Source: Sarcina sp. DSM 11001 (GTDB lineage: Bacteria; Bacillota; Clostridia; Lachnospirales; Lachnospiraceae). From it: DNA of 64,000 nucleotides. Made by a program: the position numbers and the translations under genes. Below the pieces are notes generated by a model, which had not been told where the DNA came from, did not search any database, and saw only the letters and a list, made by a program, of their open reading frames with translations. This document shows, piece after piece, positions 33,935 through 43,477 of this stretch; position 1 is the stretch's first letter, and every line of letters starts with the position of its first letter. The stretch is taken from the NCBI RefSeq assembly GCF_900101015.1, contig NZ_FNFZ01000010.1, positions 5,588 through 69,587 of the forward strand, in the 5' to 3' direction.

Positions 33935-35059
33935 TCACGGCTTCCGGAAAATAATATGCCGCAGTACATAGTCCGCATAGTCTGAGAGGGCTGCGCGGTC
34001 TTTTTTCATGTCGTCGGAGAACTCGAAAAAGATATCCTTGTCCTCAAAACCGCGTTTGAAAAAAGGAGTGCGGTAGAGGTCCCACTGGGGCAGATAGGAG
34101 GCGGTTTTGCGGGTATAGCAGGTCTCCGGCCTGGCCTGGATGCGCCGGTCCGGAGCCACAAAGGAGGCAATATATTTGTGGATCGCCATGTCTTCCGCAG
34201 GCAGATAGTAGTAGTCTTTGTAATTGGCGTAAAAATACTTCATTTCCTCGGTGTAGAGCGGGATCTTGAGCACGCCGTTTTCTCCCTCGATCTTGAGATA
34301 GCAGTGGTCCGCGCCGGCATAGATCCGGGCAGGGAGAAGGAAATCCAGTGAAAAGCGAACGAGGAGTTCCTCCGCCTGCTTTCCCTCGTGGTCAGTGTAG
34401 TAGTTGGCCTGGGCCCGGGTGACAGTCACATTCATCTCTTCCAGGCGGGAAAAGGCGGAGAGGGACAAAAGCCCCAGGAGCCCCTCCACGTTGGCGGCGT
34501 TATGCCCGACCAGGCGGTCCAGCATTTCCCTCGAGGGGAGGAGAAGGTATTTTTTGTAGGCGTCGATCATCGCTTTTCCGTCTTCATTTTCTGTGCGCCC
34601 GGTCCCGATACAGAACTCCACAGTCTGCTGCCGGTAGTCCGGCAGGCCCAGAAGATGCCGGTAGGGAGCGATGTAGCCGTACAGATCGACGGATTCCATC
34701 GACAAAAAGGAAGAGGCGGCGGATCCTTCCTTCAGCAGACCGTTTGCCTCCATGCGCGCGCGAAGGAAGGGAAGATCAAAGCGGTTGCCATTGTAATTGA
34801 CCACATACCTGTATTTTTCGCAAAAGATCAGGAAGGAAGAGAGGAGCATTTTTTCATCTGTCCCTGTGTCGTCGAACCACTGGGTCAGCTGCCACCCCTC
34901 CGGCTGCATGCAGATGCAGCCGATCAGATAGACCGCGCTTTTTTCGCGGCTGATGCCGGTGGTCTCGATATCCAGAAACAGGACATCCAGTGCTCCGGCA
35001 GGCACGTCGGGAAGGGAAAACTCAGTATCCAGACCAACAGGTTTGCTGATGATGCGCAT
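33935..35059 (-). CDS. YprB-like ribonuclease H-like (exonuclease-fold) protein
   Basis: The start at 35059 has AAAGGAAC five bases upstream; an ATG at 35101 has none. The 374-residue protein has the DEDD-type exonuclease signature: LDVLFLDIETTGIS near residue 24, VVNYNGNRFDLPFLRARM (about 80-100), and a later Asp region in GHNAANVEGLLGL. This matches the RNase_H_2/YprB family. The C-terminal 170 residues are a family-specific domain of unknown role. No signal peptide is present; it is presumably a cytoplasmic nuclease. Confidence 0.88.
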   Translation of the reverse strand: MRIISKPVGLDTEFSLPDVPAGALDVLFLDIETTGISREKSAVYLIGCICMQPEGWQLTQWFDDTGTDEKMLLSSFLIFCEKYRYVVNYNGNRFDLPFLRARMEANGLLKEGSAASSFLSMESVDLYGYIAPYRHLLGLPDYRQQTVEFCIGTGRTENEDGKAMIDAYKKYLLLPSREMLDRLVGHNAANVEGLLGLLSLSAFSRLEEMNVTVTRAQANYYTDHEGKQAEELLVRFSLDFLLPARIYAGADHCYLKIEGENGVLKIPLYTEEMKYFYANYKDYYYLPAEDMAIHKYIASFVAPDRRIQARPETCYTRKTASYLPQWDLYRTPFFKRGFEDKDIFFEFSDDMKKDRAALSDYADYVLRHIIFRKP

Positions 35060-35398
35060 GGCGTTCCTTTCATCGTTTTGAAAACGGAAATCTATTTTCA
35101 TTACAGCTGAGCAGCTAAAAAACAGTTTACCACAGGAAATAAATGGCGCAAGGAGATATTGGCAGGGAATACTCCAATATTCCTGTATGCTCCGGTAAAT
35201 GAACCTTGTATGCAGTCAGCAGCCCCAGAGGGTCACTCATATTCACACCCCGGCCGGGGGATGAATAATCTGCCCGGGGAATGACCATGAAATGAAAGGT
35301 TTCCATGGAATTTTTTTGACTTTAACAGGTTTCAAATGTAAATATCTATGAACATATTATAATAGATTAAGCAGCAAGTCCCGGTCAGTCATTCTGAT
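35060..35398. other. Divergent intergenic region upstream of fbp
   Basis: A perfect TATAAT lies at 35358-35363 and a TTGACT at 35316-35321 on the plus strand, but their spacing (36) is wrong for one promoter. TTGACT has a weak TAAATA at 17 bases. A TTCCATGGAA palindrome lies just upstream. The fbp promoter is probably here but cannot be fixed. Confidence 0.4.
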
Positions 35399-35540
35399 CT
35401 GAATCGTAGAGAAGTTCCGGATTAAGGCACGGTATATATTCTTTTCTGAATCGATGAGAAGTTCTTGATTTTTGCGCGGTATAAATACTTTTCTGAGTCG
35501 ACGGGAAGTTCCGGATTTTCGATATGGTATGAATTTTTTA
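35399..35540. repeat. 47-bp imperfect tandem repeat upstream of fbp
   Basis: Units beginning CTGAATCG/CTGAGTCG start at 35399, 35446 and 35493, exactly 47 bases apart. Each contains GAAGTTC and a TATA/TATG-rich end. They differ at several positions, so the expansion is older than the 61-bp array at 3634. Confidence 0.88.
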
Positions 35541-35625
35541 CGGAATCAAAATGACCGTAAATACATAATAACCTCAGGCATAAAATGACCGGAATCAGGA
35601 AGAAATCAGACGTCAGGAGAAGAAT

Positions 35626-37521
35626 ATGAAAACATCATCGGAATACAGAAAAGTACTGGAATTGTTGGCCCAGGATTATCCGAACCGTCGGGCAGCCTTC
35701 GCAGAGATCATCAACCTGCAGGCGATCATGAACCTTCCCAAGGGGACAGAGCATTTTCTGAGTGACCCTCACGGAGAATATGAGGCTTTCAAACACATTT
35801 TGAACAACTGCTCCGGTGTGATCCGGGAGAAGGTGCAGCTGGTCTTTGGAGATACGATGACGGCGGGCGAGCAGGCGGAGCTCTGCACCCTGATCTATTA
35901 TCCCCGGGAGGAACTGGCGCGGATGCATGCCAGGGGCAGGATCTACCGGGAGCAGTATAAGCAGATCCTTGACCGGCTGATAGAATTGACAAGATATCTG
36001 TCCTCCAAATACACCCGTTCCAGAGTCAGAAAAGCCATGCCGGAGGAGTTTGCTTTTATTATCGATGAGCTTCTGCACGCCCAGAAGGACGAGGATGACA
36101 ACCGGACGCTCTACCACGCCAGGATCTATGATTCCATCCTGGATACGGAAAGCGCGGATTATTTTATCATAGCCCTCTGTGAGCTGGCGAAGCGTCTGAC
36201 AGTAGACAGGCTGCACATTCTGGGCGATATCTTTGACCGGGGTGAACACGCGGACAAGATCATGGACCTGCTCAGGGAGTACAAGAATGAGCTCGACATC
36301 CAGTGGGGCAACCACGATGCCCTGTGGATGGGCGCCGCTGCAGGCAATCTCTGCAGCATCATGAACTGTATTAATAACAACGTCAAATATGGAAACTATG
36401 AAGTGCTGGAGAACGGCTACGGGATCAGCATGCGGTCCCTGGTGCTGTTCGCGGAGAAGACTTATCTGTCGGACGATGTTATGGACCCTCTTAAAAAGGC
36501 CATCTCCGTGCTGATGTTCAAGACAGAGGGACAGCTGCTCCACCGCCATCCGGAGTACCGGATGGACGACCGCAATCTCTTTGAAAAAATAGACTGGAAG
36601 AACTACACGGTGGAGATTGAGGGCGTAACCTATCCGCTGAAGACAAAGGACTTCCCTACGGTCGATCCGGAGGATCCCCTGCGCCTGACCGCAGAGGAGG
36701 AGCAGGTCCTGGAGGAACTCCGCCACGCGTTCATGAATTCCGTGCGCCTGCGCCATCACATGGACTTCCTGTTTTCCCACGGCTCCATGTATCTCTGCGT
36801 CAATGAAAACCTGCTCTTCCACGGCTGCATCCCGCTGGATGAGGACGGAAATTTCGAACAGGTGGATTTCTGGGACGAACCGGTACACGGAAAAGCCCTC
36901 CTCGACAAGGTGGATGAGGTGGCCCGCTATGCCTGGAGCACAGGCAGTCCCGACAGCGTGGACTATTTATGGTATATGTGGTGCGGCTATAATTCCCCCT
37001 TGTTCGGCAAGATCATCAAGACCTTCGAGCGCACCTACATCGTCGACGAGTCGACCTGGAAGGAACCCAGGAACACCTATTACACGTTCAACCGCGAAAA
37101 AAGAACTGCAAAGATGATCCTGCATGAATTCGGCCTTTACTCCGACCGCAGCCATATCATCAACGGCCATACCCCGGTCAATCTGAAAAAGGGAGAGAAG
37201 CCTGTCCGCGCGGAAGGCTGCCTGTATGTCATCGACGGCGGCTTCTGCAAGGCTTATCAGAAGACTACCGGCATTGCCGGCTATACACTGATCTTTAACT
37301 CCCATGGACTCAAGCTCAAGACCCACCAGCCTTTTGAGAGTCTCGAAAAAGCCCTGGAGGAAAACGTGGATATTCACTCCGACACGGAGATCGTGGAGGT
37401 CGAAGACCGCCGCGTCATGGTCGCTGACACCGACGACGGCATCCGGCTCCGCGAGAGGATCGGAGATCTCAAGAATCTCCTGAGAGCCTACCGCAGCGGT
37501 ACTCTCCGCGAGAGGAATTAA
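35626..37521 (+). CDS. fbp: Fructose-1,6-bisphosphatase, class III
   Basis: This 631-residue protein contains the calcineurin-like phosphoesterase motifs SDPHGEYEAF (about 46-55), GDIFDRGEHADK (about 200-211) and GNHDALWMGAAAGN (about 227-240). It also has the class III-specific C-terminal half with NGHTPVNLKKGEKP. Length and motifs are typical of Firmicute class III FBPases. It hydrolyses fructose-1,6-bisphosphate in gluconeogenesis. AGGAG lies about eight bases upstream of the ATG. It is a single-gene unit ended by a terminator. Confidence 0.97.
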   Translation: MKTSSEYRKVLELLAQDYPNRRAAFAEIINLQAIMNLPKGTEHFLSDPHGEYEAFKHILNNCSGVIREKVQLVFGDTMTAGEQAELCTLIYYPREELARMHARGRIYREQYKQILDRLIELTRYLSSKYTRSRVRKAMPEEFAFIIDELLHAQKDEDDNRTLYHARIYDSILDTESADYFIIALCELAKRLTVDRLHILGDIFDRGEHADKIMDLLREYKNELDIQWGNHDALWMGAAAGNLCSIMNCINNNVKYGNYEVLENGYGISMRSLVLFAEKTYLSDDVMDPLKKAISVLMFKTEGQLLHRHPEYRMDDRNLFEKIDWKNYTVEIEGVTYPLKTKDFPTVDPEDPLRLTAEEEQVLEELRHAFMNSVRLRHHMDFLFSHGSMYLCVNENLLFHGCIPLDEDGNFEQVDFWDEPVHGKALLDKVDEVARYAWSTGSPDSVDYLWYMWCGYNSPLFGKIIKTFERTYIVDESTWKEPRNTYYTFNREKRTAKMILHEFGLYSDRSHIINGHTPVNLKKGEKPVRAEGCLYVIDGGFCKAYQKTTGIAGYTLIFNSHGLKLKTHQPFESLEKALEENVDIHSDTEIVEVEDRRVMVADTDDGIRLRERIGDLKNLLRAYRSGTLRERN

Positions 37522-37655
37522 GGAACTGTTTCTTAAATAACAGCCGGCACATTCCCTGTCACTTCATCCTGTCACTTTATTCTGTCGCTTTACTAAAGTG
37601 AATGCTGGAGCAGAAAAGTGCCTGGAATGCGCGCGGTATAATGATCTGCATTAAG

Positions 37656-37699
37656 ATCAGGTCCGGCAGGCCAATGTCCAGCCGGGCCTGATTGTTTTT
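37656..37699 (+). terminator. Rho-independent terminator after fbp
   Basis: A 12-pair stem with one wobble (ATCAGGTCCGGC at 37656-37667 with GCCGGGCCTGAT at 37681-37692) is followed by TG and a run of seven T residues. It lies about 135 bases after the fbp stop. Confidence 0.88.
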
Positions 37700-37703
37700 T
37701 TCT

Positions 37704-37732
37704 TTGTGTTATTCCCTGTTTTATGATATAGT
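37704..37732 (+). promoter_or_regulatory. Promoter of thrC
   Basis: TTGTGT (37704-37709) and TATAGT (37727-37732) are 17 bases apart. The leader would be about 205 bases and includes the 16-bp repeat array. Confidence 0.5.
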
Positions 37733-37814
37733 GTATGTTTGTCCGGAAAATGTCCTGCGACGGACCCCGGGAGGCGTTCTGTTTTTTCTTTACAGGGACG
37801 CGCTGCCGGATGCA

Positions 37815-37940
37815 GATATCAACGGTACGGATATCATTAACTGCAGATATCATCATCCGCGGATATCATTATCTACAGATATCATTGGGTACAGATATCT
37901 TTGGGTAAAGGTATCATTGGGTAAAGATATCAATGAGGAG
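37815..37940. repeat. 16-bp tandem repeat, eight GATATC-containing units, in the thrC leader
   Basis: GATATC (one GGTATC) starts at 37815, 37830, 37846, 37862, 37878, 37894, 37910 and 37926, a steady 16-bp period after the first step of 15. Later units share ATTGGGTA. The array ends at the AGGAGG just before the thrC ATG. Confidence 0.95.
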
Positions 37941-37945
37941 GAAGT

Positions 37946-39433
37946 ATGAAGGAGATCTTATATAAGAGTACGCGGTCGGACAGCGCGCCTGTCTCTGCTT
38001 CAAAAGCGATCCTGATGGGCCTGGCCCAGGACGGCGGTCTGTTTGTCCCTACACAGATTCCGGCATTTGATAAAACACTTTCGGAGCTGGCAGGGATGGA
38101 TTATCGCGGCGTCGCCTATGAAGTGATGAAGCTGCTGCTCACCGATTTTACGGAAGAAGAGCTGAAGGGATGCATTGAGCGTGCTTACGGGGACAATTTC
38201 GATGTGAAGGAGATCGTCCCGCTGCATAATGCGGACGGCGCTTACCTCCTCGAACTCTTCCATGGCCCGACGATCGCGTTCAAGGACATGGCTCTCCAGA
38301 TCCTGCCGCATCTGATGACCACTTCGATGAAAAAGAACCGGGAGGACAAGGAAGTTGTCATCCTGACAGCGACCAGCGGAGATACCGGCAAGGCTGCCAT
38401 GGCCGGCTTTGCGGATGTCGCCGGCACGCGGATCATGGTCTTTTATCCCAAGGACGGCGTCTCCTCCATCCAGGAGCGTCAGATGGTGACCCAGAAGGGT
38501 GACAATACCCGTGTGGTCGGCATCCGGGGGAATTTTGACGACGCACAGAGCGAAGTAAAGCGCATTTTTGGAGATGCCGCTCTGCGCGGGGAGATGGCGG
38601 AAAAAGGGTTTGCCTTCTCCTCGGCCAACTCGATCAACATCGGACGTCTCGTCCCCCAGATCGTCTATTATGTCTTCGCCTATACCAGACTCCTGAAGGA
38701 CGGTGTGATCCGCGAAGGGGAAAAGATCAATATCGTAGTCCCGACCGGAAATTTCGGCAATATCCTGGCGGCTTATTATGCTTCAGGGATGGGGCTGCCG
38801 GTCGCGAAGCTCCTGTGCGCTTCCAATTCCAATAAAGTCCTGTTTGATTTCTTTACTACAGGTACCTATGACCGGAACCGCGACTTCATCCTGACCAGCT
38901 CGCCGTCTATGGACATCCTGATCTCCTCGAATCTGGAGCGTCTGATCTATCACATCAGCGGAAACGATTCGGCAGCTACGGCGGCTCTTATGAAGGACCT
39001 CAGTGAAAAGGGCTCTTATGCCATCACTGATCAGATGAAGGAAGGACTCTCCCTGTTTGAAGGCGGTTATGCCACGGAGGAGGAGACGGCTGCCGCGATC
39101 CGCAGGCTCTATGAGGCAGACGGATATGTCATCGATCCTCACACAGCCGTCGCTGTCCATGTCTATGACGCTTACCGCAGTAAGACAGGGGACACCACCC
39201 CTGCGGTCATTGCATCAACGGCAAGCCCCTTCAAATTTGAGAACAGCGTTATGCGTGCCCTGGGTGAGCCTGCAGAACTGCCTGATCTCGAGCTTGCGGA
39301 CCGCCTGAGCGAAAAGGCCGGTGTGCCGGTGCCGGAAGCCGTCAACGTACTCAGGACCGCCCCTGTACGCCATAACATCGTGTGCGGACAGGAGGGTATG
39401 AAGGAGGAAGTGCGGAGATTTCTCGGGTTATAA
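37946..39433 (+). CDS. thrC: Threonine synthase
   Basis: This 495-residue protein has the PLP lysine K113 in HGPTIAFKDMA. It also has the N-terminal YKSTRSDS and GLAQDGGLFVP segments and the phosphate-binding TATSGDTGKAAM region. The length fits the long (E. coli-type) ThrC class. It converts O-phosphohomoserine to threonine. GAGGAGG lies a few bases upstream of the ATG. Its leader carries the 16-bp repeat array. Confidence 0.96.
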   Translation: MKEILYKSTRSDSAPVSASKAILMGLAQDGGLFVPTQIPAFDKTLSELAGMDYRGVAYEVMKLLLTDFTEEELKGCIERAYGDNFDVKEIVPLHNADGAYLLELFHGPTIAFKDMALQILPHLMTTSMKKNREDKEVVILTATSGDTGKAAMAGFADVAGTRIMVFYPKDGVSSIQERQMVTQKGDNTRVVGIRGNFDDAQSEVKRIFGDAALRGEMAEKGFAFSSANSINIGRLVPQIVYYVFAYTRLLKDGVIREGEKINIVVPTGNFGNILAAYYASGMGLPVAKLLCASNSNKVLFDFFTTGTYDRNRDFILTSSPSMDILISSNLERLIYHISGNDSAATAALMKDLSEKGSYAITDQMKEGLSLFEGGYATEEETAAAIRRLYEADGYVIDPHTAVAVHVYDAYRSKTGDTTPAVIASTASPFKFENSVMRALGEPAELPDLELADRLSEKAGVPVPEAVNVLRTAPVRHNIVCGQEGMKEEVRRFLGL

Positions 39434-39440
39434 ACCTGAT

Positions 39441-39496
39441 TCTGTCCTATTAAGGAGTGTTATGGAAATCTGTCCTCTTGAGGAGTGTTATGGAAA
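39441..39496 (+). repeat. 28-bp direct repeat duplicating the pepP translation start
   Basis: A 28-bp segment (39441-39468) is repeated with two changes at 39469-39496. Each copy contains an AGGAGTGTTATGGAAA start site. The second copy starts pepP. The first starts a 13-codon frame (ATG at 39462, stop at 39503) that overlaps the pepP start in another frame. Confidence 0.85.
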
Positions 39497-41445
39497 ACAG
39501 TAAGATCAAGTCCAGACTGTCGCTGCTGAGGGAAAAAATGTCCCGCCTGGGGATCGATTATTTCCTGATCCCGACAGCGGACTTTCACAACTCGGAATAT
39601 GTGGCTCCCTATTTTCAGACAAGAGCATATTTCTGCGGATTTACCGGTTCCAACGGAACCCTGGTCGTCGGCATGGAGGAAGCCGGGCTCTGGACAGACG
39701 GCCGGTATTTTATCCAGGCGGAAAAAGAACTCCGGGGTACCGGTGTGGATCTGTACAGAGAGGGAGAAGAGGGCGTCCCCACAGCAGCTCAATGGCTCGC
39801 GGACCGGTTTGGCAGGGCTGCGAAAGCACAGGACAATGGGGAGAAATCCCGGGCTCTCGCTCTGGGCTTTGACGGGCGCTGTGTCAATGTTGCGCAGAAG
39901 AGGCAGTTTCAGAAAAAGCTCTCTGCGTTCGGAGTGCGGTTTGTCACAGACACGGACCCCGCGGAGGGGATCTGGACAGACAGGCCTGCGAGACCGGCAG
40001 CTCCCGCATTTGTCCTCGAGGAGAAATACGCCGGGGAGAGTGCTCCTTCCAAGCTGGAACGTCTTCGCGGGAAGATGCGCGGGGCGGGAGCCGGGATCTA
40101 TGTAGAGAACAGGCTCGAAAACCTGATGTGGCTGTTCAATCTCCGCGGCAGGGATGTGGAGTGTACACCGGTTTCGCTCTGCTTTGGCGTCATCACGATG
40201 AAGGATCAGGTCCTCTTTATTCAGGAGAGTGCCGTGACCGGCCAGGTGCAGGCCTATGCGGACCGGATCGGCCTGGAGCTCCACCCCTATGATGATGTGT
40301 TCAATTATCTGGAGCAGCCCGGGCTTTACAGTCAGGAACAGGGAGCGGTCTGCCGGGTCCTTTTTAATCCTGCATCGCTCAGCGTCAGGCTCCGGGAAGC
40401 TGTGCTAAAGGGCCGTCAGGCTCTGATTGACAGCACGGAGATCACCGGGATGTCTCAGACTGCAGGCAGGGGGAATAGACCGGGATTCCCCGGGCGCCAT
40501 TTTGATGTGGAGAAAAGAAGCCCTGTCGAGGACTTTAAGGCAGTCAAGAACGCAGCCGAGCTGAAAAACATCCGGGACTGTTACCGGGAGGACTCCGCAG
40601 CAGTCTGCCGGTTCCTTTTCTGGCTGCACAAAAATAAGGAAGACGGGAAGATCGGCAGCCTGACCGAGATGGACGCGGCGGCAAAAATGGATTCCCTTCG
40701 CGCGCAGATCAGCGATTATGTCGACCTGTCCTTCGGTACGATCTCAGCTTACGGGCCCAATGCCGCAATGATGCATTATACGGCAAAAGAAGGGGAATGC
40801 GCACAGCTGCAGCCGGAGGGGATGCTCCTTGTGGACTGCGGAGGTCAATACCTGCGCGGGACTACGGATGTGACGCGCACCATGGCCCTGGGACCTGTCA
40901 CGCAGGATATGCGGAAACACTATACACTGACTGCTGTCGGAAACCTTCAGCTTCTGGACGCGGTCTTCCTCTACGGCTGTACCGGCCGGAATGTGGACAT
41001 CCTGGCAAGGCAGCCGCTCTGGCGCACCTTCGTGGATTATAAATGCGGGACAGGGCACGGGATCGGATATCTTCTGAGTGTCCATGAGGGTCCCCAGAAC
41101 ATTCGCTGGCGTTTTATCGGAGGCATGGAGGAGGCTGTACTGGAACCCGGTATGATCGTCTCCGACGAACCCGGTGTCTACATTGAGGGGCAGTACGGGA
41201 TCCGGATCGAAACGATCCTCGAAGTCGTCGAAGCGGCGAAAAACGGCGACGGGAGATTCCTGCGCTTTGAGCCCCTGACCCTGGTGCCGCTCGACCCGGC
41301 GCTCATTGATCCCGCATATCTGACCCCTCAGACCACAGAGGTCCTCAACCGGTATCACGCGAGGGTCTATGAAGAGATCGCGCCTCTGCTGACGCAGGAG
41401 GAGAGTGAGTGGCTGTACACCCAGACCAGACCGGTCACATGCTGA
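39490..41445 (+). CDS. pepP: Aminopeptidase P-family (M24) Xaa-Pro peptidase
   Basis: From the ATG at 39490 the protein is 651 residues, the long three-domain form. It has two creatinase-like N-terminal domains (about 1-150 and 180-330). The M24 pita-bread domain carries the metal ligands: Asp in LVDCGGQYLRGTTDVTRT, His in GTGHGIGY, and Glu in SDEPGVYIEGQYGIRIE. A C-terminal M24 tail follows. It removes N-terminal residues ahead of proline. No signal peptide is seen. The GAGGAG of the duplicated start region lies six bases upstream. Confidence 0.92.
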   Translation: MENSKIKSRLSLLREKMSRLGIDYFLIPTADFHNSEYVAPYFQTRAYFCGFTGSNGTLVVGMEEAGLWTDGRYFIQAEKELRGTGVDLYREGEEGVPTAAQWLADRFGRAAKAQDNGEKSRALALGFDGRCVNVAQKRQFQKKLSAFGVRFVTDTDPAEGIWTDRPARPAAPAFVLEEKYAGESAPSKLERLRGKMRGAGAGIYVENRLENLMWLFNLRGRDVECTPVSLCFGVITMKDQVLFIQESAVTGQVQAYADRIGLELHPYDDVFNYLEQPGLYSQEQGAVCRVLFNPASLSVRLREAVLKGRQALIDSTEITGMSQTAGRGNRPGFPGRHFDVEKRSPVEDFKAVKNAAELKNIRDCYREDSAAVCRFLFWLHKNKEDGKIGSLTEMDAAAKMDSLRAQISDYVDLSFGTISAYGPNAAMMHYTAKEGECAQLQPEGMLLVDCGGQYLRGTTDVTRTMALGPVTQDMRKHYTLTAVGNLQLLDAVFLYGCTGRNVDILARQPLWRTFVDYKCGTGHGIGYLLSVHEGPQNIRWRFIGGMEEAVLEPGMIVSDEPGVYIEGQYGIRIETILEVVEAAKNGDGRFLRFEPLTLVPLDPALIDPAYLTPQTTEVLNRYHARVYEEIAPLLTQEESEWLYTQTRPVTC

Positions 41446-41480
41446 CCGGCGGGTGAACCGAAACATATTGGCTGACATAT

Positions 41481-41655
41481 TAGCTGCTGCACACGCCCTG
41501 TCGAGGGCGTGCACTGCAGCTTGAGAAAATCCCATTCCACCAATGCGAAGCTTTGTTATCGCCTCGCGATGGGATTTTCGCCGTAAAACCCGGGTTTTCC
41601 GCGAAAAGCTGCGAAAACCGCCTCGAATTTCGAGGGGATCTGTACGGTAACACAT
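41481..41655 (+). repeat. Dispersed three-hairpin repeat, copy 4 (long form)
   Basis: This copy matches copy 3 in carrying the AATGCGAAGCTTTGTTATCG insert within stem 2. Stem 1 is GCACACGCCCT with AGGGCGTGCAC, stem 2 AAAATCCCAT with ATGGGATTTT, and stem 3 is weakened (TTTTCCGCG). It ends CGAGGGGATCTGTACGGTAACAC, almost as in copy 1. It lies between pepP and the 6S-like RNA promoter. Confidence 0.93.
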
Positions 41656-41689
41656 ATTGTTCCATATCTATACAATATCTATACAACAG

Positions 41690-41719
41690 TTGTCATCCGG
41701 CAGGTAAGTGTGGTATAAT
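41690..41719 (+). promoter_or_regulatory. Strong promoter of the 6S-like RNA
   Basis: TTGTCA (41690-41695) is 18 bases from a perfect TATAAT (41714-41719), which is preceded by TGG, an extended -10 element. The expected start, near 41726, coincides with the first base of the closing stem of the RNA. Confidence 0.75.
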
Positions 41720-41725
41720 AATCTC

Positions 41726-41915
41726 ACCTGAGATGCCAGTCATCTGCCATTTTGAACCTACAATTACTTTAAACGGGACTCTCATATTGCTGTGTCGATG
41801 TCAGGCCTTCCGTGCTCTTGCACCGGCAGAGGAAGATTGAAGCACATGCTGCGGACACCCACCTGGCATGCGTGCTAGGAGTCAAAATGCAGGTTCGGCG
41901 TTTCAGGTTTTTTTT
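41726..41915 (+). ncRNA. ssrS: Structured small RNA, 6S RNA-like
   Basis: The 5' end (41726-41737) pairs over 12 positions with the 3' end (41897-41908), which is followed by eight T residues. Inside it a second long helix pairs about 41744-41757 with 41781-side bases 41881-41892, with one or two bulges. Further inside, 41798-41805 pairs with 41862-41869. The remaining central region is largely unpaired, and a short GTGC-TCTT-GCAC hairpin lies near 41812-41823. A rod of about 190 nt with an open centre, a strong promoter and an intrinsic end is the 6S RNA plan. No protein frame fits. The family name is inference. Confidence 0.6.
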
Positions 41916-42001
41916 GTGCCCTGAAGGTACTGAATGGACTGAAAGCGCTGATTATAAAGCACTGATTGTAAAAGCACGGATTGTAGAAATACGGAATATA
42001 T

Positions 42002-42106
42002 CTGAAAGTGTTGAATGGATCTGAAAGTGTTGAATGGATCGGAAAGTGTTGAATGGATCTGAAAGTACTGAATATATCTGAAAGCACTGAATGGATCTGA
42101 AAGGAT
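42002..42106. repeat. 19-bp tandem repeat upstream of pheS
   Basis: Units of CTGAAAGTGTTGAATGGAT start at 42002, 42021, 42040, 42059 and 42078, exactly 19 bp apart, followed by a shortened unit. Degenerate versions extend back to about 41930. A perfect TATAAT at 42121-42126 follows and may be the pheS -10 box, with no good -35. A small hairpin AGGCC/GGCCT lies at 42140-42157. Confidence 0.93.
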
Positions 42107-42201
42107 CCTGAGAGGATCTGTATAATATTCATGCATATGAGGCCTCCCCGAAGGCCTTGAATGATAGAAGCATATTATTTCAGCAAGAAGGATTTAGGAA
42201 A

Positions 42202-43224
42202 ATGTTTAAGGAAGAACTGGAGAAGATCAGAAAAGAGGCGCAGCAGCGTCTCGAGCAGAGTGATTCGCTGGACAAGATCAATGAGATCCGCGTCGGCGTC
42301 CTCGGAAAGAAAGGAAGCCTCAAGGACATCCTCAAGGGGATGAAGAATGTGCCTGCGGAGGAACGTCCGAAGGTCGGTCAGATGGTCAATGATGTCCGCG
42401 TGGAGATCGAAGAAGCCATCGCGAAGGCTCAGAAGACCATCGAGCGCAAGGTGCAGGAGCAGCGGCTCGCGGCGGAGACCATTGATGTCACCCTGCCCGC
42501 CAAACGCATGGCGAGAGGCCACAGCCACCCCAATGTGATCGCCCTCAAGGAGATGGAACGCATTTTTGTCGGTATGGGCTACGAGGTCATCGAAGGCCCT
42601 GAGGTTGAGCGTGATTATTACAATTTCGAGGCACTGAATATTCCTGCGGACCATCCCGCAAAGGACGAACAGGATACCTTCTATATCAACGGGGATATCC
42701 TTCTGCGCACACAGACCTCCTCCACACAGATCCACGCGATGGAGAGCGGCCGGATCCCGATCCGCATGATCGCGCCCGGAAGAGTCTACCGCTCCGACGC
42801 TGTCGATGCTACCCATTCCCCGACCTTCCACCAGGTAGAGGGGCTTGTAGTCGACAAGGGCATCACTTTCGCGGACCTGAAGGGAACACTGGACGAATTT
42901 GCCAAAAAGCTGTTTGGCGAAGAGACCAGGACCCGCTTCCGTCCCCACCATTTCCCTTTCACCGAGCCCAGCGCGGAAATGGATGTCAGCTGCTTCAAGT
43001 GCGGCGGCAAAGGCTGCAGTTTCTGCAAGGGTGAAGGCTGGATCGAGATCCTCGGCTGCGGCATGGTGCACCCGCACGTGCTGGAGATGAGCGGCATCGA
43101 TCCCGACGTATACAGCGGTTTCGCCTTCGGCGTAGGTCTGGAGAGGATCGCCCTTCTCAACTATGAGATCGACGACATGAGGCTGCTGTATGAAAACGAC
43201 ATCCGGTTCCTGAATCAGTTCTGA
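42202..43224 (+). CDS. pheS: Phenylalanine-tRNA ligase, alpha subunit
   Basis: From the ATG at 42202 the protein is 340 residues, the usual length. An N-terminal coiled-coil (1-85) binds tRNA. The class II catalytic core contains [21 protein letters not shown], the [12 protein letters not shown] segment, and motif 2/3 parts [18 protein letters not shown] and [14 protein letters not shown]. It forms an alpha2-beta2 enzyme with PheT, encoded 253 bases downstream. AGGA lies close to the ATG. No T-box leader was recognised. Confidence 0.97.
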   Translation: MFKEELEKIRKEAQQRLEQSDSLDKINEIRVGVLGKKGSLKDILKGMKNVPAEERPKVGQMVNDVRVEIEEAIAKAQKTIERKVQEQRLAAETIDVTLPAKRMARGHSHPNVIALKEMERIFVGMGYEVIEGPEVERDYYNFEALNIPADHPAKDEQDTFYINGDILLRTQTSSTQIHAMESGRIPIRMIAPGRVYRSDAVDATHSPTFHQVEGLVVDKGITFADLKGTLDEFAKKLFGEETRTRFRPHHFPFTEPSAEMDVSCFKCGGKGCSFCKGEGWIEILGCGMVHPHVLEMSGIDPDVYSGFAFGVGLERIALLNYEIDDMRLLYENDIRFLNQF

Positions 43225-43477
43225 GACTGAAACATATCTGGCGGAAAGAACTGTTATTTATCTTATTTATCAGATTCTTATTTTGGCAGAGATGATTCAG
43301 CGGAACAGTAAAAATACTGTGTTGACAGAACTGTGTTGAAGGAAAGCAGCAGAGGCTTTTTGCTGTTTCCCGAAAACAGACTTTGAGAAAAGGGTTAATC
43401 GTTTTTTCAAAACGGATGTTGTAAAGCTCCCGGACCGGTTCCGGGAAAAGAAAGGGAATAAAAAGGGTTTAGTTAGA

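Noticed and set aside
37815-37940. CRISPR array
   Set aside because: The repeats are contiguous 16-bp units without unique spacers, and no cas genes are present.
41916-42201. T-box leader for pheS
   Set aside because: T-box regulation is common for pheST in Firmicutes, but no conserved T-box sequence or antiterminator/terminator pair was seen; the region is a 19-bp repeat array and a small hairpin.
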